64,000 nt of DNA from positions 52,199-116,198 of the forward strand of contig NZ_JAUFPS010000005.1 in assembly GCF_030409315.1 (NCBI RefSeq). The letters run 5' to 3'. Numbering within the stretch: the first letter of the stretch is position 1; the number at the start of each line of letters is the position of its first letter. The position numbers and the translations under genes are program-made. The notes under the pieces were generated by a model. It was not told the DNA's origin, did no database searches, and saw only the letters and a list, made by a program, of their open reading frames with translations. Source of the stretch: Mucilaginibacter flavus (GTDB lineage Bacteria; Bacteroidota; Bacteroidia; Sphingobacteriales; Sphingobacteriaceae). This document shows, piece by piece, positions 15,238 to 23,423 of this stretch.

Positions 15238-18039
15238 TTAAATCACCATATTTACAATCCGGCCCTTAACAACGATAACCTTTTTAGGGGTTTTACCGTC
15301 AAGGTATTTCTGCACGTCGGCGTTGGCTAAAACTGTTGCTTCAATATCTTTTACATCAAGGCTCAATGAAATGTTAAGATTCATTTTCATTTTACCGTTG
15401 ATGCTGATAGGGTAAGCAAACTCGTCCTCAACCAAATAAGCAGCGTTAAATTTAGGGAACGGCGCATATGATAAAGTACCCGCCGGGTTACCCAGCAAAG
15501 TCCACAATTCTTCACAAATGTGTGGGGCGTATGATGATAAAATGATCACCATATCTTGCAAAACGGCGCGGTTGTTCGATTTCAGATCGGTTAATTCATT
15601 TACCGCGATCATGAAGCTGGATACTGAAGTATTGAACGAGAAGCGCTCAATATCTTCTTCCACCTTGCGGATAATCTTATGTAAAGATTTCAACTCCGCT
15701 TTTGAAGGTTCGGCATCTGATACACCAAACTCCCAGGCATCGTTGTGGAACAACCTCCAGAATTTACGCAGAAATTTAAACACGCCCTCAATGCCATTGG
15801 TATTCCAGGGTTTACTTTGTTCCAGCGGACCAAGGAACATTTCGTACATGCGCAAAGTATCGGCACCATAACGTTGCGCTATATCATCGGGATTTACAAC
15901 GTTGTAATAACGTTTTGACATTTTTTCAACCTCAACGCCACAGATGTATTTGCCGTTCTCTAAAATAAATTCAGCATCTGCAAATTCAGGCCGCCATTGT
16001 TTGAATTTGGCAAGATTTAATACTTCGTTTTCTACAATGTTTACATCAACATGCAATGGCGAAGTTTTATGTTCTTTGATCAGACCATGAGATACAAAAG
16101 TATTAGTACCACGACCTTCTTCATCTACCAAACGATAAACAAAGTTGCTACGCCCCTGAATCATCCCCTGGTTAATCAGTTTTTTGAAAGGTTCTTCTTC
16201 TCCTACTTTACCAATATCCTTCAAAAACTTATTCCAAAAGCGGCTGTATAACAAGTGCCCGGTAGCATGCTCAGATCCGCCGATGTACAAATCCACATCC
16301 TTCCAGTAAGCGATAGCCTCTGGCGATGCAAATTCTTTATCGTTTTGGGCATCCATGTAGCGATACCAATACCAACTTGAACCTGCCCAACCAGGCATGG
16401 TGCTTAATTCATAGTCGCCTTCGGCGTGCTTCCAACCTTCGGCTCTTGCAAGAGGTGGTTCTCCGCTTTCGGTTGGTAAGTATTTATCAACCTCGGGCAA
16501 TAACAATGGCAAATGATCCTCTTCAATTAAATAAGGCAAACCATCTTTAAAGTAAACCGGCACCGGTTCGCCCCAGTAGCGCTGGCGACCGAATATGGCA
16601 TCGCGCATCCTGAAGTTTATTTTGGCTTTGCCTGCGCCTACTGCCTCTAATTTGGCAATAACGGCAGCAGTACCGGCTTTATAATCCAACCCGTTCATAA
16701 ATTCCGAGTTGATATAGGTGCCTTCCTTGGTTGGGTCGGCTTCGGTATCAATTTTTTGAATATCGATGATAGGTACTATCGGCAAATTGAAATGCTTGGC
16801 AAACAAATAATCGCGCTGATCGCCCGATGGTACCGCCATTACCGCGCCTGTGCCGTAACCGGCCAGTACGTAATCGGCAATCCAGATAGGGATTTGCTGA
16901 CCATTAAGCGGATTTAACACATAACTGCCGGTAAACGCGCCCGATACGGTTTTGGCGTCAGCCATCCTATCCAACTCCGATTTCTTTTTGGTAACTGCTA
17001 TGTACGCGTCAATATCAGCCTTTTGCTCCGGCGTAGTCAACGAAGCTACCAGCTCATGCTCGGGCGCTATCACCAAAAACGTAACACCGAAGATGGTATC
17101 AACGCGGGTTGTGAAAACCTCTATATAGTCAGTGGTGAGTGGTGAGTGGTGAGTAGTTTTGTCTATTGGAAAACGAACAGACGCGCCGGTGCTTTTGCCT
17201 ATCCAGTTGCGCTGCATTTCTTTTAGTGGCTCGGGCCAGTCAATAGTGTCGAGGCCTTGTAACAGGCGCTCGGCGTAGGCGGTGATGCGCATGCTCCACT
17301 GCATCATCTTTTTTTGCTCAACAGGGTAACCGCCGCGCTCGCTAAAACCGTCTTTCACCTCGTCGTTTGCCAATACGGTACCTAAGGCGGGGCACCAGTT
17401 TACGGTGCTTTCGCGCAGGTAGGTAAGGCGGTATTTTAAAAGTTCTACCTGTTGTTCCTGGTTGCTCAACGCTTTCCATTCACCGGCGGTAAAAGTCAAT
17501 ATATCTTCGTCACAAACAGCGTTGATTCCTGCCGATCCGTTTTGTTCAAAATGGGCTACCAGGCTGGCAATGCTTTCGGCTTTATCGGCATCTTTATTAT
17601 ACCAGCTGTTAAACAGTTGCATAAAGATCCACTGCGTCCATTTATAATAATCGGGCGAGCTGGTGCGTACTTCGCGACTCCAGTCAAACGAAAAACCAAT
17701 CTGATCTAACTGCCGGCGGTAGGTAGCGATGTTATCCTCGGTAGTTACCGCGGGGTGCTGCCCGGTTTGTATGGCATACTGCTCGGCCGGTAAGCCAAAA
17801 CTATCATACCCCATTGGGTGCAACACGTTAAAACCTTTTAAGCGTTTATAACGGGCAAAAATATCAGAAGCGATATAGCCCAGCGGATGGCCCACGTGCA
17901 AGCCCGCCCCCGATGGGTAAGGGAACATATCCAGCACGTAATACTTGGGTTTGTTGCTTTTATCCTCGGCTTTAAACGTTCCGTTTACGGCCCAAAACTG
18001 CTGCCATTTTTGCTCTATATCTTTAAATTGATAGTCCAT
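15238..18039 (-). CDS. leuS: Leucyl-tRNA synthetase
   Basis: LeuRS charges tRNA-Leu in the cytoplasm. The 933-residue product has the class I signature [15 protein letters not shown] (HVGH at 48-51), the CP1 editing domain with [10 protein letters not shown], the [14 protein letters not shown] block, the PVPVYFKDG and SGEPPLARA connective region, and the catalytic KMSKR loop (about residues 703-708, followed by YYNVVNPDD). A C-terminal tRNA-binding helical domain ends in KGRIVNMVI. Unusually, about ten residues in the editing domain, just before the FTTR strand ([10 protein letters not shown]), are encoded by a period-7 repeat tract of the kind otherwise found between genes. The frame is intact. 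Confidence 0.97.
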   Translation of the reverse strand: MDYQFKDIEQKWQQFWAVNGTFKAEDKSNKPKYYVLDMFPYPSGAGLHVGHPLGYIASDIFARYKRLKGFNVLHPMGYDSFGLPAEQYAIQTGQHPAVTTEDNIATYRRQLDQIGFSFDWSREVRTSSPDYYKWTQWIFMQLFNSWYNKDADKAESIASLVAHFEQNGSAGINAVCDEDILTFTAGEWKALSNQEQQVELLKYRLTYLRESTVNWCPALGTVLANDEVKDGFSERGGYPVEQKKMMQWSMRITAYAERLLQGLDTIDWPEPLKEMQRNWIGKSTGASVRFPIDKTTHHSPLTTDYIEVFTTRVDTIFGVTFLVIAPEHELVASLTTPEQKADIDAYIAVTKKKSELDRMADAKTVSGAFTGSYVLNPLNGQQIPIWIADYVLAGYGTGAVMAVPSGDQRDYLFAKHFNLPIVPIIDIQKIDTEADPTKEGTYINSEFMNGLDYKAGTAAVIAKLEAVGAGKAKINFRMRDAIFGRQRYWGEPVPVYFKDGLPYLIEEDHLPLLLPEVDKYLPTESGEPPLARAEGWKHAEGDYELSTMPGWAGSSWYWYRYMDAQNDKEFASPEAIAYWKDVDLYIGGSEHATGHLLYSRFWNKFLKDIGKVGEEEPFKKLINQGMIQGRSNFVYRLVDEEGRGTNTFVSHGLIKEHKTSPLHVDVNIVENEVLNLAKFKQWRPEFADAEFILENGKYICGVEVEKMSKRYYNVVNPDDIAQRYGADTLRMYEMFLGPLEQSKPWNTNGIEGVFKFLRKFWRLFHNDAWEFGVSDAEPSKAELKSLHKIIRKVEEDIERFSFNTSVSSFMIAVNELTDLKSNNRAVLQDMVIILSSYAPHICEELWTLLGNPAGTLSYAPFPKFNAAYLVEDEFAYPISINGKMKMNLNISLSLDVKDIEATVLANADVQKYLDGKTPKKVIVVKGRIVNMVI
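17131..17158. repeat. Period-7 repeat tract inside leuS
   Basis: agtggtg occurs three times in perfect tandem, followed by agtagtt (17131-17158). On the coding (minus) strand it encodes roughly T-T-H-H-S-P-L-T-T. Comparable tracts elsewhere in the window are intergenic. Confidence 0.9.
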
Positions 18040-18375
18040 ATTGGTATTTACAGGTATAAGGTTGCGAAATTAAGAAAATCCCTATTAGTATGGTAGTTTA
18101 TTGGCGATTAGTTGTGTGGTGCGGGGTATATGGTGCGGGGAGCGGGTTGCAGGGTGCGGGTAAAAGGTTTAAGTGTACCGCAGCACAGAGAAGACGGATA
18201 AACCGACAAAGCTCGCTTCCAAAATACAGCTCCCCGAACCTCGCAACCCGAACCTCGAACCAAAATTTAGCTCCCCGAACCTCGAACCCGACACCCCGCA
18301 CTTAAAATTCTCCCAACTTATTTTTTTATTATACGTATATAAGGTAGTTTTATATAAAATTTTAAGCCTTAAATA
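18040..18375. repeat. leuS upstream region with G-rich and C-rich period-7 tracts
   Basis: No gene is seen between the divergent leuS and the lipoprotein pseudogene. A G-rich tract (tggtgcg, gggtata, tggtgcg, gggagcg, ggttgca, gggtgcg) spans 18117-18160. C-rich tracts made of ctccccg, aacctcg and aacccg words span 18230-18264 and 18271-18301. The two sets are roughly complementary and could form a long imperfect stem. Open frames through this region are repeat-derived and are not called. Confidence 0.75.
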
Positions 18376-19171
18376 ATGAAACACAACTACAAAATTATCA
18401 TGATAGCCCTTGCGGGCGCTGTACTTACCTACGCGGGTTGCAGTAAGTTAAAAGATGATGGCAGTACGCCAAATACCAGCACCGTAAGCACCACAGTTGT
18501 AAATACGCAAATGGCTTCAACGCTTAGCGAAGCGCTTTACGGCGCGGAGGGAGGCTTCAGCATTTCTGACGGGCTTGATTATCCGTCAAACGTGGACTTT
18601 AAAGCGAAAGGAAAAGTAAGGGTTGAATCATTACGAAAATTTGGTTGCGGATTTAAAATTGACACCACGTTTTCGGCAAGTTTGGGCAGTAGTGATACTT
18701 CAAAATTGGATATGGGAAAAAATTAACTACCAAGTAGCCTGTACCAGCGATAAAATATCAAGCGTAAGCATTGCCGATAGCTTAAACCTTACCATAGTTG
18801 GCAGCGGCAATAACATTACCGAAAAATACGGCAAAAACTTTTTGTTAAAAAGTTTAAATCCTGGGGTAAGCAATACCAAACTTCAATTGGATGGAAAGTT
18901 AAACCTATCGGTTAAAGGCACTTATAAAGAAGGCACCGCCACAAAGGCAATTGACGCCACATTTAACTTCAATCTATCTACCCTGGTTATCGATCGCTCA
19001 AAAGATGCCGACATTATTAGCGGTTCTGCAACATTTTCAACAAAGGGAACTTATGATAAAGGCACCTGGAACTACGCTGGCAAAATTGATTTCCTTGGCG
19101 ATCATAAAGCCAAAATTACCATCAATGGCCAGGTAACTACCATAAACGTAAGGACAGGCAGGCTTTTATAG
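18376..19171 (+). pseudogene. Lipoprotein gene broken by a +1 frameshift in an A6 run
   Basis: The first frame (18376 to the stop at 18724-18726) gives MKHNYKIIMIALAGAVLTYAG followed by a lipobox Cys and ends in SKLDMGKN. The second frame (about 18715-19171) continues INYQVACTSDKISSV to GRLL. Together they align end to end with the intact 260-residue paralogue at 19442: the DGLDYPSNVDFKAKGKVRV block, the GCGF motif and the final WNYAGKIDFLGDHKA match. The break is at the run AAAAAA, 18717-18722: with five As the frame would read D-M-G-K-I-N-Y. It could be a true pseudogene, a phase-variable or slippage-decoded gene, or a sequencing error. Confidence 0.7.
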
Positions 19172-19186
19172 TAACCTGCCAGCATT

Positions 19187-19230
19187 AAAAAATCCCCGTT
19201 ATTGATAAAGTAACGGGGATTTTTTATTTG
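19187..19230 (+). terminator. Rho-independent terminator
   Basis: Arms aaaaaatccccgtta (19187-19201) and taacggggatttttt (19211-19225) are perfect complements around a 9-nt loop, followed by further T residues. It ends transcription of the frameshifted lipoprotein gene and separates it from the intact paralogue. Confidence 0.85.
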
Positions 19231-19441
19231 CCTGTATCGGTAAATATTTCCCCATTAGTGTAGAAAAATATCCCCTAATTTTGAGGTCTCAATCATCAGT
19301 TTGTTAATTTATAATTAACCTTAAATTAAATATCCTTTTTGTTTAAGGTGTAAATTATACTTGTTTTAAAACATTCTGTATGTGGTATGCTTGTTGCCCA
19401 TTTCGGTTACCAAATAAATTCAAATCTTATCTATTAAAACT

Positions 19442-20224
19442 ATGAAGCTAAATTTACGCGCCGCATTACCATTACTTATGGGCGTTGCCATTTCTTATTC
19501 CGCTTGTAAAAAAACCGAAAACAAACCACAATCAACCACAACCGACAATGCCGCAGTAAGCCAGGCAAGTGCTGCCATTGGTAAAAACCTTGCACAATCA
19601 TTAGTTGGCGCATTTGGCGGTGCCAGCATTAAAGATGGTGTTAACCCATCAACAACATTTAAAGCAGCTTCAAAAACTAAAGTTCAAAGTACAGACGTAG
19701 GTTGCGGTTTTTATACTGATAACAGCTTAAACCTTGTTTGGAACCAGGGCGATACCTTAAAAGCTACCAAAACCGGTGGTTACAGCTATTATTTTGTGTG
19801 TAATGGTGCAGCTACCATTGGTTACAACCTGGTAGATTCCATCAAAACTGTTGGCAGCGGTCCTGGTTATTCTTTTGTGTATAACACCGTTCAAAAATAT
19901 ACTGTGCGCGGTTTAAATACCAACAACTCAAACTTTTCATTAAACGGCACCATGCAGGCCAATGCCGATAACAACTACACTAAACCAGTATCTGCTACAT
20001 CGGTACATGTTACATACACCTTTACAAATTTGTATGTACACGGCGATGACAACTTTGATATTACCAGCGGCAACGCAACTTTTGTATCAAAAGGTTCATT
20101 TAACGGTGGCGGCTGGGAGTACAGTGGCACATTACGCTTTTTGGGTAACCACAAAGCTCAAATGGTTTTCTTAAACCACGAATACCTTGTTGACCTTACA
20201 ACCGGTGCTACTACACCTAACTAA
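19442..20224 (+). CDS. Lipoprotein, intact paralogue of the frameshifted neighbour
   Basis: A 260-residue predicted lipoprotein: hydrophobic leader MKLNLRAALPLLMGVAISYSAC with the lipobox cysteine followed by K-K, so it is likely anchored in a membrane and possibly at the surface. A Thr/Ala/Ser-rich linker follows, then a beta-rich domain with GGASIKDGVN, VGCGFYTDNSLNL and a closing GGWEYSGTLRFLGNHKAQ. It shares this architecture with the broken gene at 18376, so the two are a tandem duplication. No recognised family or function. A terminator with three G-U pairs follows the stop. Confidence 0.75.
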   Translation: MKLNLRAALPLLMGVAISYSACKKTENKPQSTTTDNAAVSQASAAIGKNLAQSLVGAFGGASIKDGVNPSTTFKAASKTKVQSTDVGCGFYTDNSLNLVWNQGDTLKATKTGGYSYYFVCNGAATIGYNLVDSIKTVGSGPGYSFVYNTVQKYTVRGLNTNNSNFSLNGTMQANADNNYTKPVSATSVHVTYTFTNLYVHGDDNFDITSGNATFVSKGSFNGGGWEYSGTLRFLGNHKAQMVFLNHEYLVDLTTGATTPN

Positions 20225-20569
20225 TAAACGCTTTTCATAATAAATTAAAGTAGAGCTCTTCTCGTTTTCGGGGAGGGCTTTTTTGTTTTGGTCATTGGTC
20301 ATTGGTCATTGGTCATTGGTCATTGGTCATTGGTCATTGGTCATTGGTCATTGGTCATTGGTCATTGGTCATTAAAGCAAGGCAATTCGGCTGATGTTGT
20401 TTTAAAATTCTCAAATAAAAACTAATGACTAATGACAAGCGAAGCGACAATGACCAATGATAGCGAAGCGCAATGACTATTTTTTTTAGCTTATTTTATT
20501 TTTGTTGATTGAATAGCGGGCTATTTTCAACTTTGATTTTGTTAACTTAGGTTTTCCAATCTCAATCAA
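20225..20569. repeat. Terminator, twelve perfect 7-bp copies and a complementary tract
   Basis: No gene. A terminator-type stem lies at 20254-20263 with 20270-20279 (three G-U pairs on the plus-strand RNA, then TTTTTG). The unit ggtcatt is repeated twelve times without error at 20290-20373. After a 47-nt gap, period-7 words actaatg, actaatg, acaagcg, aagcgac, aatgacc, aatgata (20421-20462) run in the complementary sense. Confidence 0.9.
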
Positions 20570-22327
20570 ATGAAAAAAATATCCTTGCTGTTTATTCCAC
20601 TTTGTATCCTTGTTAGCTGTAAACCCAAACCGGCCAACGACGCAGGTACACTTTCTGGTGATGCCGCTTTTCAAAAGCTGGCCGATGAGTATATTGACGG
20701 CTACCTGGCCTGGCGACCGGCCAATGGTGTTGCCTTAGGCTATCACCAGTACGATGGTAAGGTTACGGATATCAGCAAGGCGTCATTAGATAAGGAGCTT
20801 GCCCGTTTAAAAGATTATGACACCAAACTCACCGCGGCTGATACTGCTTCATTTAGTCCGAAAACGTTTTATGATTTCAGGATTTTGCGGTCGGCAGTTA
20901 AGCAGGAAATCTGGACGTTTGAGGACATGGGAACTTATACTAAAAATCCCATGACTTATGCCGGTGCTGTTGATGTGAGCATCTATATCAAAAGAAACTT
21001 CGCGCCGATAGAGGATCGCGTAAAATCCATCATCGCTATTGAAAAACTGGCACCTCAATTAATGGCCGATGCCAAAAAGAATTTGAACGACACGCTGGCC
21101 AAACCTTATGTAGAAACCGCGATTCAGATAGCGCAAGGCTCTGCAGACTTTTTAGGTGGCGACCTGAAGGTTGCGCTTAAAGATGTAAAGAACGATACCC
21201 TGATGAAAACGTTCAATACCGTAAATGACGCCGCCATTGCCGCTGTTAAAGATTTTGCCGCTTACCTGCAAAAAGATAAATTACCCAAAGCCAACAACAA
21301 ATACGCCATAGGCACTGCTAACTATCAGAAAATGCTGTTGTATAGCGAGGGCATTAAGCTATCGCCGGATAAAGTATTGCAGATCGGTTTAGCAGAGCTG
21401 AAAAAAGAACAGGGGTCTTTTAACGCTGCCGCTCATATCATCAACCCCAACAAAAAACCGGTTGATGTATACCACGATTTGCAAAAAGACCATCCCACTG
21501 CAGAAAGCCTGATCCCGGATGCTAAGAAGACATTGGAACAGATCCGCCAGTTTTTGATTGACAAAAGCATTGTAACCATGCCATCAGAAGTGCGGGTTAA
21601 GGTAGAAGAAACTCCGCAATATGCCCGTGCTACAGGCACCGCCTCGATGGATACGCCTGGTCCGTTTGAAACAAAGGCTACCGAAGCCTATTATTACATT
21701 ACACCTGTCGATCCAAAATGGACCGCCCAGCAAAAAGAAGACTGGTTAAAACAGTTTGATTTTTATACTACCGATAACGTGAGCATCCACGAAGCTTACC
21801 CTGGTCATTACACCCAGTTTTTACATTTAAACGCGTCATCGGCAACCCGCCTTGAAAAGATATTTGGTAGCTATGCCTACGTAGAAGGCTGGGCACATTA
21901 CTGCGAAAAAATGATGACCGACGCGGGTTACGGCAATACCGGCGATGGCGTGAAAGCTGCCAAATACCGCCTGGCACAATCGGGCGATGCTTTACTAAGA
22001 CTTTGCCGCCTTTGCGTATCTATCAAAACCCATACGCAGGGGATGAATGTAGATGATGCCACCAAATTTTTTATGGCCAACTGGTACCAGGGCGATAAAC
22101 CATCGCGCCAGGAAGCGTTGCGCGGTACTTTTGATCCGGGCTACTTGTTTTATACCATAGGCAAACTGGAAATTCTGAAACTACGTGAGGATTACAAAAA
22201 ACAGGAAGGCACCAACTACTCACTCAAAAAATTCAACGACGAAGTACTTGATCACGGCATGCCCCAGATAGGTATGCTGCGCGAAATTATGCTGAAGGAT
22301 AAAAGTATTTGGGGAGATGTGTTGTAA
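20570..22327 (+). CDS. DUF885 family lipoprotein, putative metallohydrolase
   Basis: A 585-residue protein with a lipoprotein leader (LLFIPLCILVS-C17-KPKP). Its body matches DUF885: YDFRILRSAVKQEIWTFEDM, a central helical region, YARATGTASMDTPGPFE, and the signature VSIHEAYPGHYTQF (H-E-x-x-P-G-H, about residues 407-413), followed by YVEGWAHYCEKMM. The His/Glu pattern suggests a zinc peptidase-like active site, although substrates of DUF885 proteins are largely unknown. It ends in LKDKSIWGDVL. It is transcribed alone; a bidirectional terminator hairpin at 22429-22468 follows. Confidence 0.85.
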   Translation: MKKISLLFIPLCILVSCKPKPANDAGTLSGDAAFQKLADEYIDGYLAWRPANGVALGYHQYDGKVTDISKASLDKELARLKDYDTKLTAADTASFSPKTFYDFRILRSAVKQEIWTFEDMGTYTKNPMTYAGAVDVSIYIKRNFAPIEDRVKSIIAIEKLAPQLMADAKKNLNDTLAKPYVETAIQIAQGSADFLGGDLKVALKDVKNDTLMKTFNTVNDAAIAAVKDFAAYLQKDKLPKANNKYAIGTANYQKMLLYSEGIKLSPDKVLQIGLAELKKEQGSFNAAAHIINPNKKPVDVYHDLQKDHPTAESLIPDAKKTLEQIRQFLIDKSIVTMPSEVRVKVEETPQYARATGTASMDTPGPFETKATEAYYYITPVDPKWTAQQKEDWLKQFDFYTTDNVSIHEAYPGHYTQFLHLNASSATRLEKIFGSYAYVEGWAHYCEKMMTDAGYGNTGDGVKAAKYRLAQSGDALLRLCRLCVSIKTHTQGMNVDDATKFFMANWYQGDKPSRQEALRGTFDPGYLFYTIGKLEILKLREDYKKQEGTNYSLKKFNDEVLDHGMPQIGMLREIMLKDKSIWGDVL

Positions 22328-22428
22328 GTTGGTTGATTGAGTTGGATTAGGTCGATTAAGTTAGAGTGAGTTGATTAGGTTGGACCAAGGACGCTCAACT
22401 CTAAGGACAATATGTGTAGATGATATTA

Positions 22429-22470
22429 AAAAAGGCTTACCGGGATTTAAAATTCGCTAAGCCTTTTTCA
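22429..22470. terminator. Bidirectional terminator
   Basis: aaaaaggctta (22429-22439) pairs perfectly with taagccttttt (22458-22468) between the convergent DUF885 gene and the micro-lipoprotein gene. A and T runs on both sides suit termination in both directions. Confidence 0.8.
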
Positions 22471-22486
22471 TTTATGCTGTTTTTAT

Positions 22487-22609
22487 TTATGGTGCAGCCG
22501 GTTTTGGCGGCGGTGGCGGATGTGGCATATTACGCGGTGGCGCGCAGCTGGTGGTTAATGTGGCAACCGTGGCTATAAGCAACAGTATGCCGGTAATTCG
22601 TTTTTTCAT
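22487..22609 (-). CDS. Micro-lipoprotein (40 aa), Pro-rich
   Basis: A 40-residue product starting at ATG 22609 (the longer in-frame extension lacks a leader; this start gives M-K-K-R-I-T-G). It has a hydrophobic stretch ILLLIATVATLTTS, a lipobox cysteine (T-T-S-C), then APPRN and a proline-rich tail. It resembles the second small gene 217 nt upstream (S-C-x-x-P-R-N-x-P-x-P), so the two form a paralogous pair. Such tiny lipoproteins are usually missed by annotation; the function is unknown. Confidence 0.6.
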   Translation of the reverse strand: MKKRITGILLLIATVATLTTSCAPPRNMPHPPPPPKPAAP

Positions 22610-22679
22610 GGTGATGTTTTTATTATATAATAATTGCAAGCCGCGAATTGTTTTAGCCGATTGGTTTTCAATGAGCAAT

Positions 22680-22826
22680 ATTCTCAGCTGTTCAGCTGTC
22701 CGAAGTCAGAGACTTTGAACAACGCAAGACAACGAGGAGTTTTGAACATTGAGGAAAATCGATTTAAAGTCGTGCTGAACTTGTTTCAGCATCCCACCGG
22801 ACAGATATCCCGCTTGAGTCTATACC
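22680..22826. repeat. Spacer with a small palindrome of the dispersed GCTGAACTTGTTTCAGC type
   Basis: At about 22771-22792 the sequence tcgtgctgaacttgtttcagc holds a gctgaa/ttcagc inverted repeat resembling the larger CTGAGC...GTCGAAG repeat at 11189. The remaining bases show no gene. Confidence 0.5.
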
Positions 22827-22943
22827 CTACTCCGTTTTGGGTGCCGGTGTTGGGTTAGGTAAATTACGTGGCGTGCCACAGCTTGTTGCCAGCATAGCAA
22901 CCAGGGCCGCCAACAATACTATTCTTGTAAACTTTTTTGTCAT
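22827..22943 (-). CDS. Micro-lipoprotein (38 aa), Pro-rich paralogue
   Basis: A 38-codon gene: ATG at 22943, stop TAG at 22829-22827. The product begins M-T-K-K-F-T-R-I, has a hydrophobic LLAALVAMLAT, then the lipobox T-S-C followed by G-T-P-R-N-L-P-N-P-T-P-A-P. The C-x-x-P-R-N-x-P-x-P pattern is shared with the gene at 22487-22609, which supports both being real and lipidated. Same strand and close spacing; a shared transcript is possible. Function unknown. Confidence 0.55.
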   Translation of the reverse strand: MTKKFTRIVLLAALVAMLATSCGTPRNLPNPTPAPKTE

Positions 22944-23034
22944 AAGTAGAATGTTTACAGGTTAATATAAACGGGCGGGAATTGTTTTAAAAGCAGAGAA
23001 TTTAGACGAATTAAGAGTGAGTCAAATGAAAAAA

Positions 23035-23244
23035 TTATTCAATCCCCATTCCAACCCTGTATTCCTGCTGAACAATCAACAAACAATTGGCGCACAGGCA
23101 GCCTTCGTAAAGCTCGCTCACGTATTGCACCTCATTTATGGTAAGCTGCACGGTACTGCACTGGCATTTGGTGAATGAATTGGCTTTACATTCAAAAGGG
23201 GCCTCACAGCGTTCGCAACGGATGATTTCGTGTTTTGGGTGCAT
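23035..23244 (-). CDS. Small cysteine-rich CWC-type protein
   Basis: A 69-residue cytosolic protein beginning MHPKHEIIRCERCEAPFECK. Cysteines fall as C-x2-C-x5-C-x8-C-x-C and then C-x-C-x2-C near the end (EGCLCANCLLI), a pattern matching the cysteine-rich CWC family, expected to bind zinc. I prefer the ATG at 23244 because residues upstream in the same frame are encoded by a repeat tract (agtccggaagtcggg-type words at 23252-23290). No partner is obvious; nrdA lies 3' on the same side with a terminator between. Confidence 0.7.
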   Translation of the reverse strand: MHPKHEIIRCERCEAPFECKANSFTKCQCSTVQLTINEVQYVSELYEGCLCANCLLIVQQEYRVGMGIE

Positions 23245-23352
23245 TTTTATTAGTCCGGAAGTCGGGAAAGTCCGCAAAGTCCGAAAGTTGATTTCGCCAA
23301 AGGTCGACAAGTTTGCCGGCAAATAAAAGCTTTGCAAATCATTATAATGTAA

Positions 23353-23382
23353 AAGGCCGGTAGCTATTAAACTACCGACCTT
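23353..23382 (-). terminator. Terminator after nrdA
   Basis: aaggccggtag (23353-23363) pairs with ctaccgacctt (23372-23382) with one mismatch. On the minus strand it is followed by a TTTT run, so it ends nrdA transcription 41 nt past the stop codon. Confidence 0.7.
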
Positions 23383-23423
23383 CTTTATCTTTCGGACTTT
23401 CCGACTTCTTTACTTTCGGACTA

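Noticed and set aside
18090..18384. Several overlapping frames upstream of the lipoprotein pseudogene
   Set aside because: They lie in G-rich and C-rich period-7 tracts on both strands and translate into low-complexity sequence.
20290..20373. Twelve perfect tandem copies as a CRISPR or iteron array
   Set aside because: The unit is only 7 bp with no spacers, no cas genes and no replication gene nearby; it fits the short-period tract family.
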